In this document: piece after piece, positions 8,664-17,491 of the stretch
Position numbering within the stretch: the first letter of the stretch is position 1
Layout: each line of letters starts with the position of its first letter
Assembly: GCA_016213945.1 (NCBI GenBank)
Contig: JACQZF010000015.1
Location: 1 to 62,828 of the forward strand
Direction of reading: 5' to 3'
DNA from: Nitrospirota bacterium
GTDB taxonomy: Bacteria > Nitrospirota > Thermodesulfovibrionia > UBA6902
Length of the DNA stretch: 62,828 nucleotides
Notes under the pieces: model-generated
What the model was told of the DNA's origin: nothing
Seen by the model: the letters and a program-made list of their open reading frames with translations, nothing else
Database searches by the model: none
Program-made: the position numbers and the translations under genes

Positions 8664-9681
8664 AACATCAGGCGTTGACATTGATAAAGGCAGCAGGCTT
8701 GTTGATATCATTAAGCCGCTTGCTCGCGCGACCTTTTCACCAAACGTTATAAATGAGATAGGCTCCTTCGGCGCATTCTTTAAACTTGATAATTCCAAAT
8801 ATCAGGACCCCGTTCTTGTCAGCGGCACGGACGGCGTGGGCACAAAATTGAAGATCGCTTTCATGATGAACAAACATGACACCGTCGGGATAGACCTTGT
8901 CGCAATGAGTGTGAATGATATCCTTACAAGCGGGGCGAAACCGCTGTTCTTCCTTGATTACTTTGCGACAGGAAAGCTCTCAACAAAGACCGCGGGAGAC
9001 GTCATCAAAGGTATTGCAAACGGCTGCAAGATGTCTGACTGTTCACTCATCGGCGGAGAGACAGCGGAAATGCCGGGGTTTTACAGCGATGGGGAATACG
9101 ACCTTGCCGGATTTGCCGTAGGCATTGTAGACAAGAACAAGATTATAAACGGTTCCGGGATCAAAAACGGAGACATCTTAATAGGCCTTTCATCCAGCGG
9201 GCTTCACAGCAACGGATATTCGCTTGCGAGAAAAGTATTCTTCGATCTGAAAAAATACGGTCCTGGCAAACAGATAAGAGAACTCGGCTGCTCCATCGGT
9301 GAAGAACTGCTGAAGCCGACAAGGATCTACGTGAAAAGCGTCCTGAAGGTCATGCAGAATTTCAGCATCAAAGGGATTGCACATATTACCGGCGGAGGGA
9401 TCACTGAAAACCTCCCGCGAATTACTCCCCAAAGTAAAAGATTAAAGTTCATCATTAAAAACGACAGTTGGCCGGTCCATGAAATATTTCAGCTTATCCA
9501 GCAGATGGGCAATGTTGAAAAGACGGAAATGTACAAGACCTTCAATATGGGTATCGGAATGATACTGGTGGTGAATAATTCAGACGCAAGAAAGGTCCTG
9601 CAAAAATTCGAAATGCTTGGTGAAAAGGCCTTCGTTATCGGCTACGTTGATAAAGGCGCGAAATGCGTAGAGTATGTCTGA
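8647..9681 (+). CDS. purM: Phosphoribosylformylglycinamidine cyclo-ligase
   Basis: PurM (AIR synthetase) closes the imidazole ring in purine synthesis. The 344-aa protein has the expected N-terminal KTSGVDIDKGSRLVD, the ATP/FGAM-binding VSGTDGVGTKLKIAF, GGETAEMPG and the C-terminal HITGGGITENLPR. Full-length and apparently intact. In many bacteria purN follows directly; here the next 13.8 kb is the CRISPR-Cas locus, and only the 3' two-thirds of a purN-like gene appears on its far side. Confidence 0.97.
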   Translation: MKLTYKTSGVDIDKGSRLVDIIKPLARATFSPNVINEIGSFGAFFKLDNSKYQDPVLVSGTDGVGTKLKIAFMMNKHDTVGIDLVAMSVNDILTSGAKPLFFLDYFATGKLSTKTAGDVIKGIANGCKMSDCSLIGGETAEMPGFYSDGEYDLAGFAVGIVDKNKIINGSGIKNGDILIGLSSSGLHSNGYSLARKVFFDLKKYGPGKQIRELGCSIGEELLKPTRIYVKSVLKVMQNFSIKGIAHITGGGITENLPRITPQSKRLKFIIKNDSWPVHEIFQLIQQMGNVEKTEMYKTFNMGIGMILVVNNSDARKVLQKFEMLGEKAFVIGYVDKGAKCVEYV

Positions 9682-9734
9682 TTAAATAATACTCACTCTA
9701 TTCTTCAATATTGAAAACTGTTGGCAGGGACACG

Positions 9735-10739
9735 ATGTTGAATATTGAATTTCCGTTCAAGAAATTTGAGTTCCAGTTAGCACCTCAGGAACCAATCCTT
9801 CTCCCGTCTTACAAAGGCTCCACATTAAGAGGCGGCTTCGGCAATGCCTTTAAAAAAGTTGTCTGCGCTATCAGAAGTAAAGAATGCACCGATTGTCTTC
9901 TGAAAGAAAAGTGCGTTTACTCCTACGTCTTTGAGACCCCACCCCTGTCTGACACAAAGATCATGCGTAACTATACCTCAGCGCCGCACCCTTTCATCAT
10001 TGAACCGCCGCCGGAGAAAAGACAGAGTTATACTCCGAAAGACGAGATAACCTTCGGCCTCACCTTAATCGGCAAAGCAATTGATTACCTCCCGTACTTC
10101 GTTTACACCTTTGACGAATTAGGCAAGATGGGAATTGGAAAAGGCAGAGGGAAATATGTGTTGCAAACAGTCAATATTCAAAATTCAAGATTCAAAACAG
10201 ATTCAAAATCCAAAACAATCTATTCTTCCGATACCAAAACTCTCATGCCGTTTGAGCCTTCTTTTTTGAATCTTGAATTTGCAATTTTGAATTCCGAACG
10301 AAGTGAGGGTATCTTGAATCTTCAATCTTCAATCTTGAATTTAAGCTTTCTCACTCCAACTCGCATCATATATGACGGACACCTTACCCTTGACCTCGAA
10401 TTTCACATACTGATACGGCAGTTATTGAGAAGGATTTCACTTCTTGCTTATTTTCACTGCGGCCTTGATACATCGGATTGGGATTTCAAAGGGATTATTG
10501 AAAAGGCAAAAGAGGTGAAGGTTTCTAAACGCACTTTGAAATGGTATGACTGGGAGAGGTATTCTGCACGGCAGGATACAAGGATGAAAATGGGAGGATT
10601 TTTAGGGGAGATAACTTTTGAAGGGGATATTGAACCGTTCATGCCATTGATTGCGGCTGGGGAGATATTGCATGTGGGAAAGGGCACGAGTTTCGGCCTC
10701 GGCCAATTCAAGATTCAAAACTCAAAATTCAAAATATAA
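9735..10739 (+). CDS. cas6: Cas6-family pre-crRNA endoribonuclease with repeat-derived insert
   Basis: Cas6 RAMP proteins cut pre-crRNA within repeats. N-terminal motifs YKGSTLRGGFGNAFKKV and a CxxCxxxxxC cluster (KECTDCLLKEKC), the glycine-rich GKMGIGKGRGKY, and the C-terminal GGFLGEITFEGD and HVGKGTSFGLGQF loop match the PF10040-type Cas6 seen in type III loci. ATG 9735 is chosen because AGGGA precedes it. Codons for roughly residues 150-210 are built from the dispersed heptamer repeat (NIQNSRFKTDSKSK ... AILNSERSEGILNLQ), as is the C-terminal tail (FKIQNSKFKI). Both stay in frame. The insert lies between conserved blocks, so the enzyme may still work. Confidence 0.85.
   Translation: MLNIEFPFKKFEFQLAPQEPILLPSYKGSTLRGGFGNAFKKVVCAIRSKECTDCLLKEKCVYSYVFETPPLSDTKIMRNYTSAPHPFIIEPPPEKRQSYTPKDEITFGLTLIGKAIDYLPYFVYTFDELGKMGIGKGRGKYVLQTVNIQNSRFKTDSKSKTIYSSDTKTLMPFEPSFLNLEFAILNSERSEGILNLQSSILNLSFLTPTRIIYDGHLTLDLEFHILIRQLLRRISLLAYFHCGLDTSDWDFKGIIEKAKEVKVSKRTLKWYDWERYSARQDTRMKMGGFLGEITFEGDIEPFMPLIAAGEILHVGKGTSFGLGQFKIQNSKFKI
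10160..10345 (+). repeat. Heptamer/mini-hairpin repeat inside cas6
   Basis: A left arm of TCAANAT-type heptamers (from about 10170) and a right arm of TTGAATN heptamers (from 10266), ending in the 15-nt mini-hairpin CCGAACGAAGTGAGG at 10294-10308, lie within the cas6 frame. This is the only copy wholly inside a gene. Confidence 0.85.
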
Positions 10740-10868
10740 AGCAGCGGCAGTTTATTTCCGGTCTTGAATTTTAAATATTAAATTTTGAATCCGAGCGAAG
10801 CGAGGCTAAAACATTGCAGAAATATTTCTTTTGTGGAATGAAAAAGAAAAATCAGTTATGGTCTCTAT
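10707..10868 (+). repeat. Heptamer/mini-hairpin repeat between cas6 and the CARF gene
   Basis: The left arm forms the last cas6 codons and the right arm ends in CCGAGCGAAGCGAGG (10792-10806). About 60 bp of A/T-rich DNA follows before the next start at 10869. Confidence 0.85.
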
Positions 10869-12020
10869 ATGAATTCCGTTAAAAGACAGGGCAGGTTCAA
10901 GGAAGTGGCGATATTTGTAGCCGGAACAACGCCCCAGATAATTACAGAAACCATCTATGCCCTTATCCACCAGAAGCCGCCGGTATACCCTGACGAGATT
11001 TATGTCCTTACAACAAAGAAGGGAAAAGAGGTGCTCAAGAGCAATCTTATCGACAGCGGCATATTCAAGACCTTCTGCAAGGAGTTTAAATTCGAAGAAA
11101 CTAAATTTACTGATGATTCTATCGTGGTCATAAAGAATCGTGCAGGTAAAGTCCTTGATGACATTAAAGAGGGAGAAGACAACGAGGCTTTAGGGGATTT
11201 CATAGCAGGGTTCATAAGAGATCATGCAAATGATGAGAGCACAAGACTGCACTGTTCACTTGCCGGCGGAAGAAAGACCATGTCTTTTTACATGGGCTCC
11301 TCGTTACAGCTCTTCGGTCGTCCCTGGGACAAGCTGTATCATGTCCTCGTCACACCTGAGTTTGAATCGAATCCGGCTTTTTATTACAAGCCGAAAAAAG
11401 ATGCTGTCCTAAAAAAGAACGGCAAGAATTTACACACGAAAGACGCCAGAATATATCTCGCTGAACTGCCTTTTATCAGGCTTAGAAGCAAGATATCGCT
11501 TAATGGTAAGGATTTCAGTGAGCTGGTGAGAGAAGGCCAGAAGGAAATAGACATAGCCACCCTTCAACCGGACCTTAGAATTAATTTTTCAGAGCGGACA
11601 GTTTATATTGGCGACAATCTGATTGAGATGGTGCCGGTCCAACTTATGATATATGCCGCCTATCTCCGGTATAAAACAGAACACTGTTCTCATCCGGGCC
11701 GTCCATACTGTGCAGACTGCTTTGCCTGCTTTCCGTCTGTTGCCGACATCACAAGCAAACAGGCGTTTGAAAGCATGGTGAATGAATACAGGAAGATATA
11801 TTCCTTACAGCCAATGCGCGCAGAGGAGTTGCTTGATAAGCATAAAGATGGAATGGATCCATCCGCGATAAGACAAAACATCAGCAAGATCAACAGGTCG
11901 ATCAGGGAACAGTTGAATGATGAAACGTTATTGCCATACTACATTATTAGCTCTGTTAAGAAATATGCGGGAAGCAGGTATGGGGTAAGGGTGGAAAAAA
12001 CTAAAATACAAATAAAATAA
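10869..12020 (+). CDS. NE0113/SSO2081-like CARF protein, putative ring nuclease
   Basis: The N-terminal ~200 residues match the NE0113/SSO2081-type CARF family: VAIFVAGTTPQIITETIYAL at the start and SLAGGRKTMSFYMGSSLQLFG near 135-155. Some members of this family are ring nucleases that cleave cyclic tetra-adenylate and switch type III signalling off. The C-terminal ~180 residues are a helical extension with a possible zinc site (HCSHPGRPYCADCFACF, near residues 272-288). No RNase HEPN motif (RxxxxH) was recognised there. Role here is inferred from family and from the neighbouring Cas10 and Card1-like genes. Whether it degrades or only senses the ring cannot be told. Confidence 0.75.
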   Translation: MNSVKRQGRFKEVAIFVAGTTPQIITETIYALIHQKPPVYPDEIYVLTTKKGKEVLKSNLIDSGIFKTFCKEFKFEETKFTDDSIVVIKNRAGKVLDDIKEGEDNEALGDFIAGFIRDHANDESTRLHCSLAGGRKTMSFYMGSSLQLFGRPWDKLYHVLVTPEFESNPAFYYKPKKDAVLKKNGKNLHTKDARIYLAELPFIRLRSKISLNGKDFSELVREGQKEIDIATLQPDLRINFSERTVYIGDNLIEMVPVQLMIYAAYLRYKTEHCSHPGRPYCADCFACFPSVADITSKQAFESMVNEYRKIYSLQPMRAEELLDKHKDGMDPSAIRQNISKINRSIREQLNDETLLPYYIISSVKKYAGSRYGVRVEKTKIQIK

Positions 12021-12153
12021 TTCAATATTCAAAATTCAAGACCGGAGCTGTTTATTTTGAATCTTGAATATTGAATCTTGAATCCGAACAAAGTGAGGTC
12101 GTTGTCTTGAATATTGAATCTTGAATTTTGAATCCGAGCGAAGCGAGGTTACT
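12021..12153 (+). repeat. Double heptamer/mini-hairpin repeat before the four-helix gene
   Basis: A left arm beginning at the end of the CARF gene is followed by two right arms, ending in CCGAACAAAGTGAGG (12084-12098) and CCGAGCGAAGCGAGG (12134-12148). The second places GAGG 5-6 nt before the ATG at 12154. Confidence 0.85.
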
Positions 12154-12618
12154 ATGCCAAAGAGTTTTGAGGAATTGCCTGTATGGCAGAAGGCAAGGGA
12201 ATTAGTGAATTATACTTACGGACTGACAGGGAACAATTTATTCAGCAGAGACTTCAGCCTCGTGGATCAGATAAGACGGGCGTCCGCGTCTGTTATGTCT
12301 AATATAGCTGAGGGATTCGAGAGAGGCAGCAATGCTGAGTTTATTCATTTTCTTTATATAGCCAAAGGCTCAGCAGGCGAGGTAAGGACGCAGCTTTATA
12401 TAGCGCTCGACCAGAACTATATTTCAGATACTGAATTCAGAAAAGGGTATAATCTCAGCAAGGATATTTCAGGACAGTTGAGCGGGTTCATTGATTATCT
12501 GAAAAGCTCTCGCATGAAGGGTGAAAAGTTTAATGTGAAGCATAAAAGCTGGAGGGAGGAAGTGGAGGACTTTACAAAGCAATTCAATATTCAAAATTCA
12601 AGATTCAAGAAGGAATAA
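12154..12618 (+). CDS. Four-helix-bundle protein (23S rRNA intervening-sequence type)
   Basis: The 154-aa protein matches the S23-type four-helix-bundle family: FEELPVWQKARELV at the start, then DQIRRASASVMSNIAEGFERG and FLYIAKGSAGEVRTQL. The molecular function of this widespread family is unknown; its genes often travel as passengers in defence or repeat-rich DNA. ATG 12154 is preceded by the GAGG of the repeat. The upstream in-frame MNFESERSEV is repeat-encoded and is left out. The last residues (FNIQNSRFKKE) are also repeat-encoded. Confidence 0.85.
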   Translation: MPKSFEELPVWQKARELVNYTYGLTGNNLFSRDFSLVDQIRRASASVMSNIAEGFERGSNAEFIHFLYIAKGSAGEVRTQLYIALDQNYISDTEFRKGYNLSKDISGQLSGFIDYLKSSRMKGEKFNVKHKSWREEVEDFTKQFNIQNSRFKKE

Positions 12619-12758
12619 AGCAGTTTTGAATTTTGAATATTGTATTTTAAATTCCGAACGAAGTGAGGCTGTTGAATCTTGAATATTGAATTCCGAGCGA
12701 AGCGAGGCTGTTGTTTTGAATTTTAAATATTGAATTTTGAATCCGAACGAAGTGAGGT
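12581..12758 (+). repeat. Triple heptamer/mini-hairpin repeat before csm1
   Basis: A left arm overlaps the end of the four-helix gene. Three successive right arms end in mini-hairpins at 12654-12668 (AC/GT type), 12693-12707 (GC/GC type) and 12743-12757 (AC/GT type). The csm1 start at 12769 follows with its own TGAGG. Confidence 0.85.
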
Positions 12759-12768
12759 TGAGGTAAAT

Positions 12769-15189
12769 ATGAAAGATTTTAATCAAAAAGAATATCAGAC
12801 GGTTATTTTAGGCGCGTTGCTGCATGACGTGGGGAAGATGCTGCAAAGGGGAAATTTTAGATCGCTTGATACAAAAGGTAAACATCCGCAGGTATCTTCA
12901 GTTTTTGTCAGCGCCTTCAAAGATTTCTTTTCCAGATTTGTAGATGTCGATTTACTTCAAACTCTTGTCCAGCGACATCATGAGGATTCGAGATTAGGCG
13001 AAAACCTGATCTGCCAGAATGCTCCCGAAAAATACAGGGCTTTGAGCTATCTTGTAAGTCGGGCTGACAATTATTCATCATCGGAGCGAGGTGAAAAGGC
13101 AGAAGATTATCAGGATTTCAAATCAGTCCCTCTGGTCTCCATATTCAGCCGTATTGATATCGGCAAAGCATTACCTGAAAAACTCAGATACCGTGCCAAG
13201 CCATTGAATCCTGAAGAAACCTTTCCTGAGAAATTCGATGAGTACGACTCTGATGAACTGAATAATCATCTTCAATATTTCGGGGAAGAGTTTAGTATGC
13301 TTGTCAAAGACGCAGAACATACAACTCAGGGTGATTTCTACAATATGTTCGCCAACATTTTTACAATTTTAATGCGGTATACATGGTGCATTCCAAGCAA
13401 CACACAGGAGGAAATTCCTGATGTCTCACTCTTTGACCATCTGAAGACTACCTGCGCCATTGCCGCATGCCTTTATCAATATCACTTTCCTGATTTAAAA
13501 GAAAGTGAGATCAAAAATGACAAAACAGATAAATTTATTCTTCTGGTCAGTGACTTATCAGGTATTCAAAACTATATATTCAACGTCACACACATCGGAG
13601 CGGGCGGGGTTGCTAAACGATTGAGAGCGAGATCCTTTCAGATCAACTTGCTCTCTGAAATTGTAAGCCACAAGATATTACATGTCTTCAACCTGCCTTT
13701 AGCTAATATACTGATGTCATCCGGTGGTAAGTTCTATATATTGCTGCCTAATGTTGGGGACGGAAACAGCAGGATAACAGCACTCAAGAAAGAAATAGAC
13801 ACCTGGTTTTATAAGAAGTTCAATGCCGAAATCAATCTGAACATTGAAACGACATGTTTATCAGGTGATGCTTTTGACAACTACGGAGAAATTTTGCGGA
13901 AGCTGAACCAGTCGCTGCAAAGGATGAAGAAGAAACCTTTCAATGAACTTCTGACAGGGAACGGTTTGTGGAATGAAAATATGGCAGCGCTTAACATTGA
14001 TTTCGGCGATGAGGAGAAACTTTGCAAGGCGTGTAATAAATTCCCCGGTGAAATGAGAGACGGTAAGTTTATCTGCGATAAATGTGAAGACGATAAAATA
14101 ATCGGGCAGAAACTTCCAAAGATAAAATATATCGTGTTTTATAAAAACAATACCGGTGAATTTAAAAATTATCTCGACTACTCCTTTGACTTATTAGATG
14201 ATGTAAGCCATGTAAAATATGGCGCTTATCTCATATTAAGCATAGAGGAATTTATAACTGATTCAAGACTGCCTATGGCTCACCGTTTTATAGCAAACTA
14301 TATATCAACATTCATAAGTATTGACGAATGCTCAGACTGTAAAGACAATATCGTGTGCAGTGAAAAAGATCATGCGCGTGAGGGACAGCCGAAATTCTTT
14401 GAGTGTATTGCCAATGAAAGCACCGGACGCAAGATGCTCGGATACCTAAAGGCTGACGTAGACAATTTGGGCGGTGTATTTGCCTGTGGGCTTAGAGATG
14501 GACAGAAAGACATTGGCACAGTCTCTCGCATTGCTACCTTGAGCAGAATGCTGGATATATTTTTCTCAGGGTATATGCAAAAACTTATTGAGGACAATTA
14601 TCCGGAGCTTTATACTGTCTATTCTGGCGGTGACGATTTGCTTGTTATAGGGCCGTGGGATTCGATAATAAAGTTTGCAGATGAGTTGAACTCTGAATTC
14701 AGAAGGTTTACCTGCAATAACAAAAACCTAACCCTTTCAGCAGGGATAGCATTTGTCAAACACAGCTATCCTGTTTTCAGGGCTGTTGAAATGGCGAATA
14801 ATTACCTCAACATCTCGAAGGCTAATACGGGAAAGGACAGTTTGATGGTTTTCGGACAAACAATAAAATGGAGAGAGGTTCCTGAAATAATCAAAGAGTC
14901 TGAAAAGCTATCAAATTGGCTCAAAGACAAACAGATATCTTCAGGTTTTGCCAACAACCTTCTTTATTATTCACAGATGAACAATAAGTTCAGAGAAAAT
15001 CGACAGACAGAATATCTTCGTTTCCTGCCGCTAATGACCTATGATATTGCAAGAAATATCTCAATTGAGAAACGGGAAATCAGGACTTGGGCTGAAAGCC
15101 TGAAAGATTTAAATAATACAGTGCTGCTAAATCTCGGCATAATCGCAAGCTTTGCATTGACTGCAAATAGAGGTAAAAAAGATGAGTGA
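12769..15189 (+). CDS. csm1: Cas10/Csm1, type III-A signature subunit
   Basis: Csm1 is the large subunit of the type III-A effector: its HD domain cuts ssDNA and its palm domain makes cyclic oligoadenylates on target-RNA binding. HD residues H19-D20 lie in GALLHDVGKM; a zinc-ribbon-like CKAC...CDKC is near residues 420-440; the cyclase motif SGGDDLL has G620-G621-D622-D623. Both activities therefore look intact. 806 aa is a normal length. I take the ATG at 12769 (TGAGGTAAAT upstream); the longer frame starting with MNFESERSEV is repeat-encoded. csm2 starts at or just after its end. Confidence 0.95.
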   Translation: MKDFNQKEYQTVILGALLHDVGKMLQRGNFRSLDTKGKHPQVSSVFVSAFKDFFSRFVDVDLLQTLVQRHHEDSRLGENLICQNAPEKYRALSYLVSRADNYSSSERGEKAEDYQDFKSVPLVSIFSRIDIGKALPEKLRYRAKPLNPEETFPEKFDEYDSDELNNHLQYFGEEFSMLVKDAEHTTQGDFYNMFANIFTILMRYTWCIPSNTQEEIPDVSLFDHLKTTCAIAACLYQYHFPDLKESEIKNDKTDKFILLVSDLSGIQNYIFNVTHIGAGGVAKRLRARSFQINLLSEIVSHKILHVFNLPLANILMSSGGKFYILLPNVGDGNSRITALKKEIDTWFYKKFNAEINLNIETTCLSGDAFDNYGEILRKLNQSLQRMKKKPFNELLTGNGLWNENMAALNIDFGDEEKLCKACNKFPGEMRDGKFICDKCEDDKIIGQKLPKIKYIVFYKNNTGEFKNYLDYSFDLLDDVSHVKYGAYLILSIEEFITDSRLPMAHRFIANYISTFISIDECSDCKDNIVCSEKDHAREGQPKFFECIANESTGRKMLGYLKADVDNLGGVFACGLRDGQKDIGTVSRIATLSRMLDIFFSGYMQKLIEDNYPELYTVYSGGDDLLVIGPWDSIIKFADELNSEFRRFTCNNKNLTLSAGIAFVKHSYPVFRAVEMANNYLNISKANTGKDSLMVFGQTIKWREVPEIIKESEKLSNWLKDKQISSGFANNLLYYSQMNNKFRENRQTEYLRFLPLMTYDIARNISIEKREIRTWAESLKDLNNTVLLNLGIIASFALTANRGKKDE

Positions 15190-15241
15190 CTGGAGAGATA
15201 AACTGAAAAATTCAGAATTATATAAAGCAGGAGGTGGAGGA

Positions 15242-15754
15242 ATGAAAAAAACATGTCTGGACTGCGGGAAAGAATTTGTTCCTAAAGAACAACATCATAA
15301 AATTTGTTTTGACTGCAATAAGAAGAAACATGAGGGGGCAGGCGGTACTGATAAGACAAGATTAAAACTGCCTGATGATTATCTGGCTAAAAGTTATTTT
15401 GACGAAAAAGGACATTTAAGGGAAGGGATATTTAAAGATGATGCAAAGGAGGTAGCAAGAGTATTGGCATCTTTAAGAATGAGTCCTACATCATTGAGAG
15501 CCTTTTACAACAAGTTGATAGCAATAGAAAACAAGTTTAAAAGCTCAGATAATAATTTTGATTTGATCAAACCCAATATTTATGCATTTGAGAGAGATGT
15601 TGCATATCAGGTAAGCAGAGGGGTGGTATCCGAAGAATTTCGTAAGTTCATAAATAAGAATGCCGAACTTGCAAAGAAAGGTCCGAAAGAATTTAAAGGA
15701 TTCAAAGAACACTTCTTAAGTGTTTTAGCATATTTCAAAGATGTATCAAGATAA
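15242..15754 (+). CDS. csm2: Csm2 (Cas11) small subunit with N-terminal zinc ribbon
   Basis: The C-terminal ~120 residues (from LPDDYLAKSYFDEKG to LAYFKDVSR) match Csm2, the helical small subunit lining the crRNA-target duplex. An extra N-terminal zinc-ribbon-like segment (TCLDCGKEF ... KICFDCNKK; C5, C8, C22, C25) precedes it. I choose ATG 15242, after a very strong AGGAGGTGGAGG. An ATG at 15182 overlapping the csm1 stop gives 20 more residues and cannot be excluded. 170 aa compares with about 130-150 for many Csm2. Confidence 0.85.
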   Translation: MKKTCLDCGKEFVPKEQHHKICFDCNKKKHEGAGGTDKTRLKLPDDYLAKSYFDEKGHLREGIFKDDAKEVARVLASLRMSPTSLRAFYNKLIAIENKFKSSDNNFDLIKPNIYAFERDVAYQVSRGVVSEEFRKFINKNAELAKKGPKEFKGFKEHFLSVLAYFKDVSR

Positions 15755-15774
15755 ATAATATAGGAGGAACACAG

Positions 15775-16440
15775 ATGAAACTAAATCAGTTTGTTTCAAT
15801 CACAGGGACTATCCATTGTTTAACTCAGTTGAGAATTGGAGGAACAAAAGAAGGTATTGTTGATCCAGGGGGGGCAGAAAATACAATAATCAGACATCCG
15901 ATAACCTCACTGCCTTATATTCCCGGCTCCTCTTTAAAAGGAAAGATGCGCTCACTATTAGAACTGGATAAATCAAGTGGCGCTGATATCAAAGATGATG
16001 GGAAACCTTGTGGATGCGGGAAATGTTTTGTCTGCAAAATATTTGGATCACATGCGATGTCAAATAAAGAAATTACTCGAATTTTAGTAAGAGATAGTTC
16101 CCTTACAGAGAATTCTGAAGCTATGTTAAGAACAGCACAGGAAGAAAAGGGTATAAACTTCGCCGGAATTAAAAGTGAGAACATAATAAATAGAAGGACA
16201 GGTACTGCTGCTGACAAAGGATTAAGAACACAAGAAACTGTTCCAGCAGGTACAGAGTTTAAGTTAGATATTACAATTAAATTGTTTCACTCTGAATCAG
16301 GTAATGATGATAAAGCCGGAGTAATTGATTTTGTAAAAAAGGGTTTAGACCTTCTACAAAAAGATTACTTAGGAGGTTCTGGTAGTCGGGGTTACGGGAA
16401 AATAAAGATAAATAATTTAGAAGTAAATGACTTAGCGTAG
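15775..16440 (+). CDS. csm3: Csm3 (Cas7) backbone subunit
   Basis: Csm3 forms the crRNA-binding filament and cleaves target RNA every 6 nt in type III-A complexes. Motifs: LRIGGTKEGIVDPGGAENTI, PYIPGSSLKGKMRS near residues 46-59, the CGCGKCFVCKIFG cluster near 80-92, and the C-terminal GGSGSRGYGKIK. 221 aa is typical. In characterised Csm3 the catalytic aspartate lies in a G-G-x-D-N-P-V context; here the aligned residue appears to be glutamate (GGAENTI), which could weaken target-RNA cutting. Strong ribosome-binding site AGGAGG. Visibly A/T-rich compared with the flanking housekeeping genes. Confidence 0.93.
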   Translation: MKLNQFVSITGTIHCLTQLRIGGTKEGIVDPGGAENTIIRHPITSLPYIPGSSLKGKMRSLLELDKSSGADIKDDGKPCGCGKCFVCKIFGSHAMSNKEITRILVRDSSLTENSEAMLRTAQEEKGINFAGIKSENIINRRTGTAADKGLRTQETVPAGTEFKLDITIKLFHSESGNDDKAGVIDFVKKGLDLLQKDYLGGSGSRGYGKIKINNLEVNDLA

Positions 16441-16448
16441 AGGCATCT

Positions 16449-17363
16449 ATGAAAACCTATCGTTTAAAGATCAAACCTCAAAGCAGTTTTCTCACTCCGT
16501 GGCAGGCGGATACGATATTCGGCAATCTTTGTTGGATTATGGCATGGCGAGAAGGCGACGATGCACTAAAAGAGTTTCTTGAACAATACAAAAACGGCAA
16601 TCCTGTGTTTGTTATGTCGGATGGTATGCCAGGAGACCTTTTGCCTTCGCCAGCACATTTATCTTTGGCGGAACAAAAAGAAAAAGGTTTTGACGCTTTT
16701 AAAACAGCCAAAGAGTTGAAAAAGGTAGCTTGGCTTTCCCAGGATGTATTTGAATCAGTACGAGTAGGCAATTTAGAGATTGAACTATCTACTCCTATTA
16801 AAACATTTAAAACCTTTACAACACTTCACAGCTCGATAAACAGACTGTCCGGAACTACAGGGGAAGAAGGTTCATTATTTGAGCTTCCTGAGTATGCTTT
16901 TGAGCAAAATGATATTTCTATCTATCTCAAGATAAAAGACGGCTGGGAAGAAAAAGTCTTTGCGCTTTTTAAAGACCTGTCCTTAACCGGATACGGCAAG
17001 AAAAAGTCTGTCGGCAAGGGAGCGTTTGAGATTATCGGACAGCTTGAGCCGTTTGATAGGTTTGATGGCTTTGACGAAGCAAATGGCTTTATGTCTTTAT
17101 CAAACTTTGTTCCGGCAAAGAATGATCCCACAGATGGCTTCTACAAGACATTAGTTAAATATGGAAAACTCGGTGGTGAATTTACCTTTTGTGGTAAGCC
17201 GTTTAAAAAACCGCTCATGATGCTTACCACCGGATCAAGTTTTAGGGTAAATGGAAACATTAAACCGTTCTACGGTCGAATGGTAAAAGGTATTGCACCT
17301 GCTAAACTGGAGGTTGTTCAGTACGGTTATGCATTTGCAGTACCGGTCGTCGTTAGCATTTAA
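16449..17363 (+). CDS. csm4: Csm4 (Cas5-like) RAMP subunit
   Basis: Csm4 binds the 5' handle of crRNA and contacts Cas10. The 304-aa RAMP has SSFLTPWQADTIFGNLCW at the start, the glycine-rich GYGKKKSVGKGAFEI near 180-195, and the family-typical end (GRMVKGIAPAK ... VQYGYAFAVPV). It follows csm3 by 8 nt. The gene usually next in type III-A operons, csm5, is absent; the following 128 bp encodes nothing recognisable. Confidence 0.9.
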   Translation: MKTYRLKIKPQSSFLTPWQADTIFGNLCWIMAWREGDDALKEFLEQYKNGNPVFVMSDGMPGDLLPSPAHLSLAEQKEKGFDAFKTAKELKKVAWLSQDVFESVRVGNLEIELSTPIKTFKTFTTLHSSINRLSGTTGEEGSLFELPEYAFEQNDISIYLKIKDGWEEKVFALFKDLSLTGYGKKKSVGKGAFEIIGQLEPFDRFDGFDEANGFMSLSNFVPAKNDPTDGFYKTLVKYGKLGGEFTFCGKPFKKPLMMLTTGSSFRVNGNIKPFYGRMVKGIAPAKLEVVQYGYAFAVPVVVSI

Positions 17364-17491
17364 CTCCCCTTCGGCTGGGCGGTGCTGGAAGTGGTGGAGT
17401 AGAATGAGATCACTGTCGAGCAAACAGGTAATGCGTTCAAAATTATCAGGATTGGGAGTAGAGTTTTGTTACAATAGCTAAAGGAACATCC

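Noticed and set aside
12121-12153. MNFESERSEV as the N-terminus of the four-helix gene, and likewise of csm1 and cas1a
   Set aside because: The peptide is encoded by the dispersed repeat, is the same in front of three unrelated genes, and better starts with ribosome-binding sites follow.
17364-17491. Remnant of csm5 between csm4 and the nucleotidyltransferase gene
   Set aside because: No frame gives RAMP-like sequence; the 128 bp looks non-coding.
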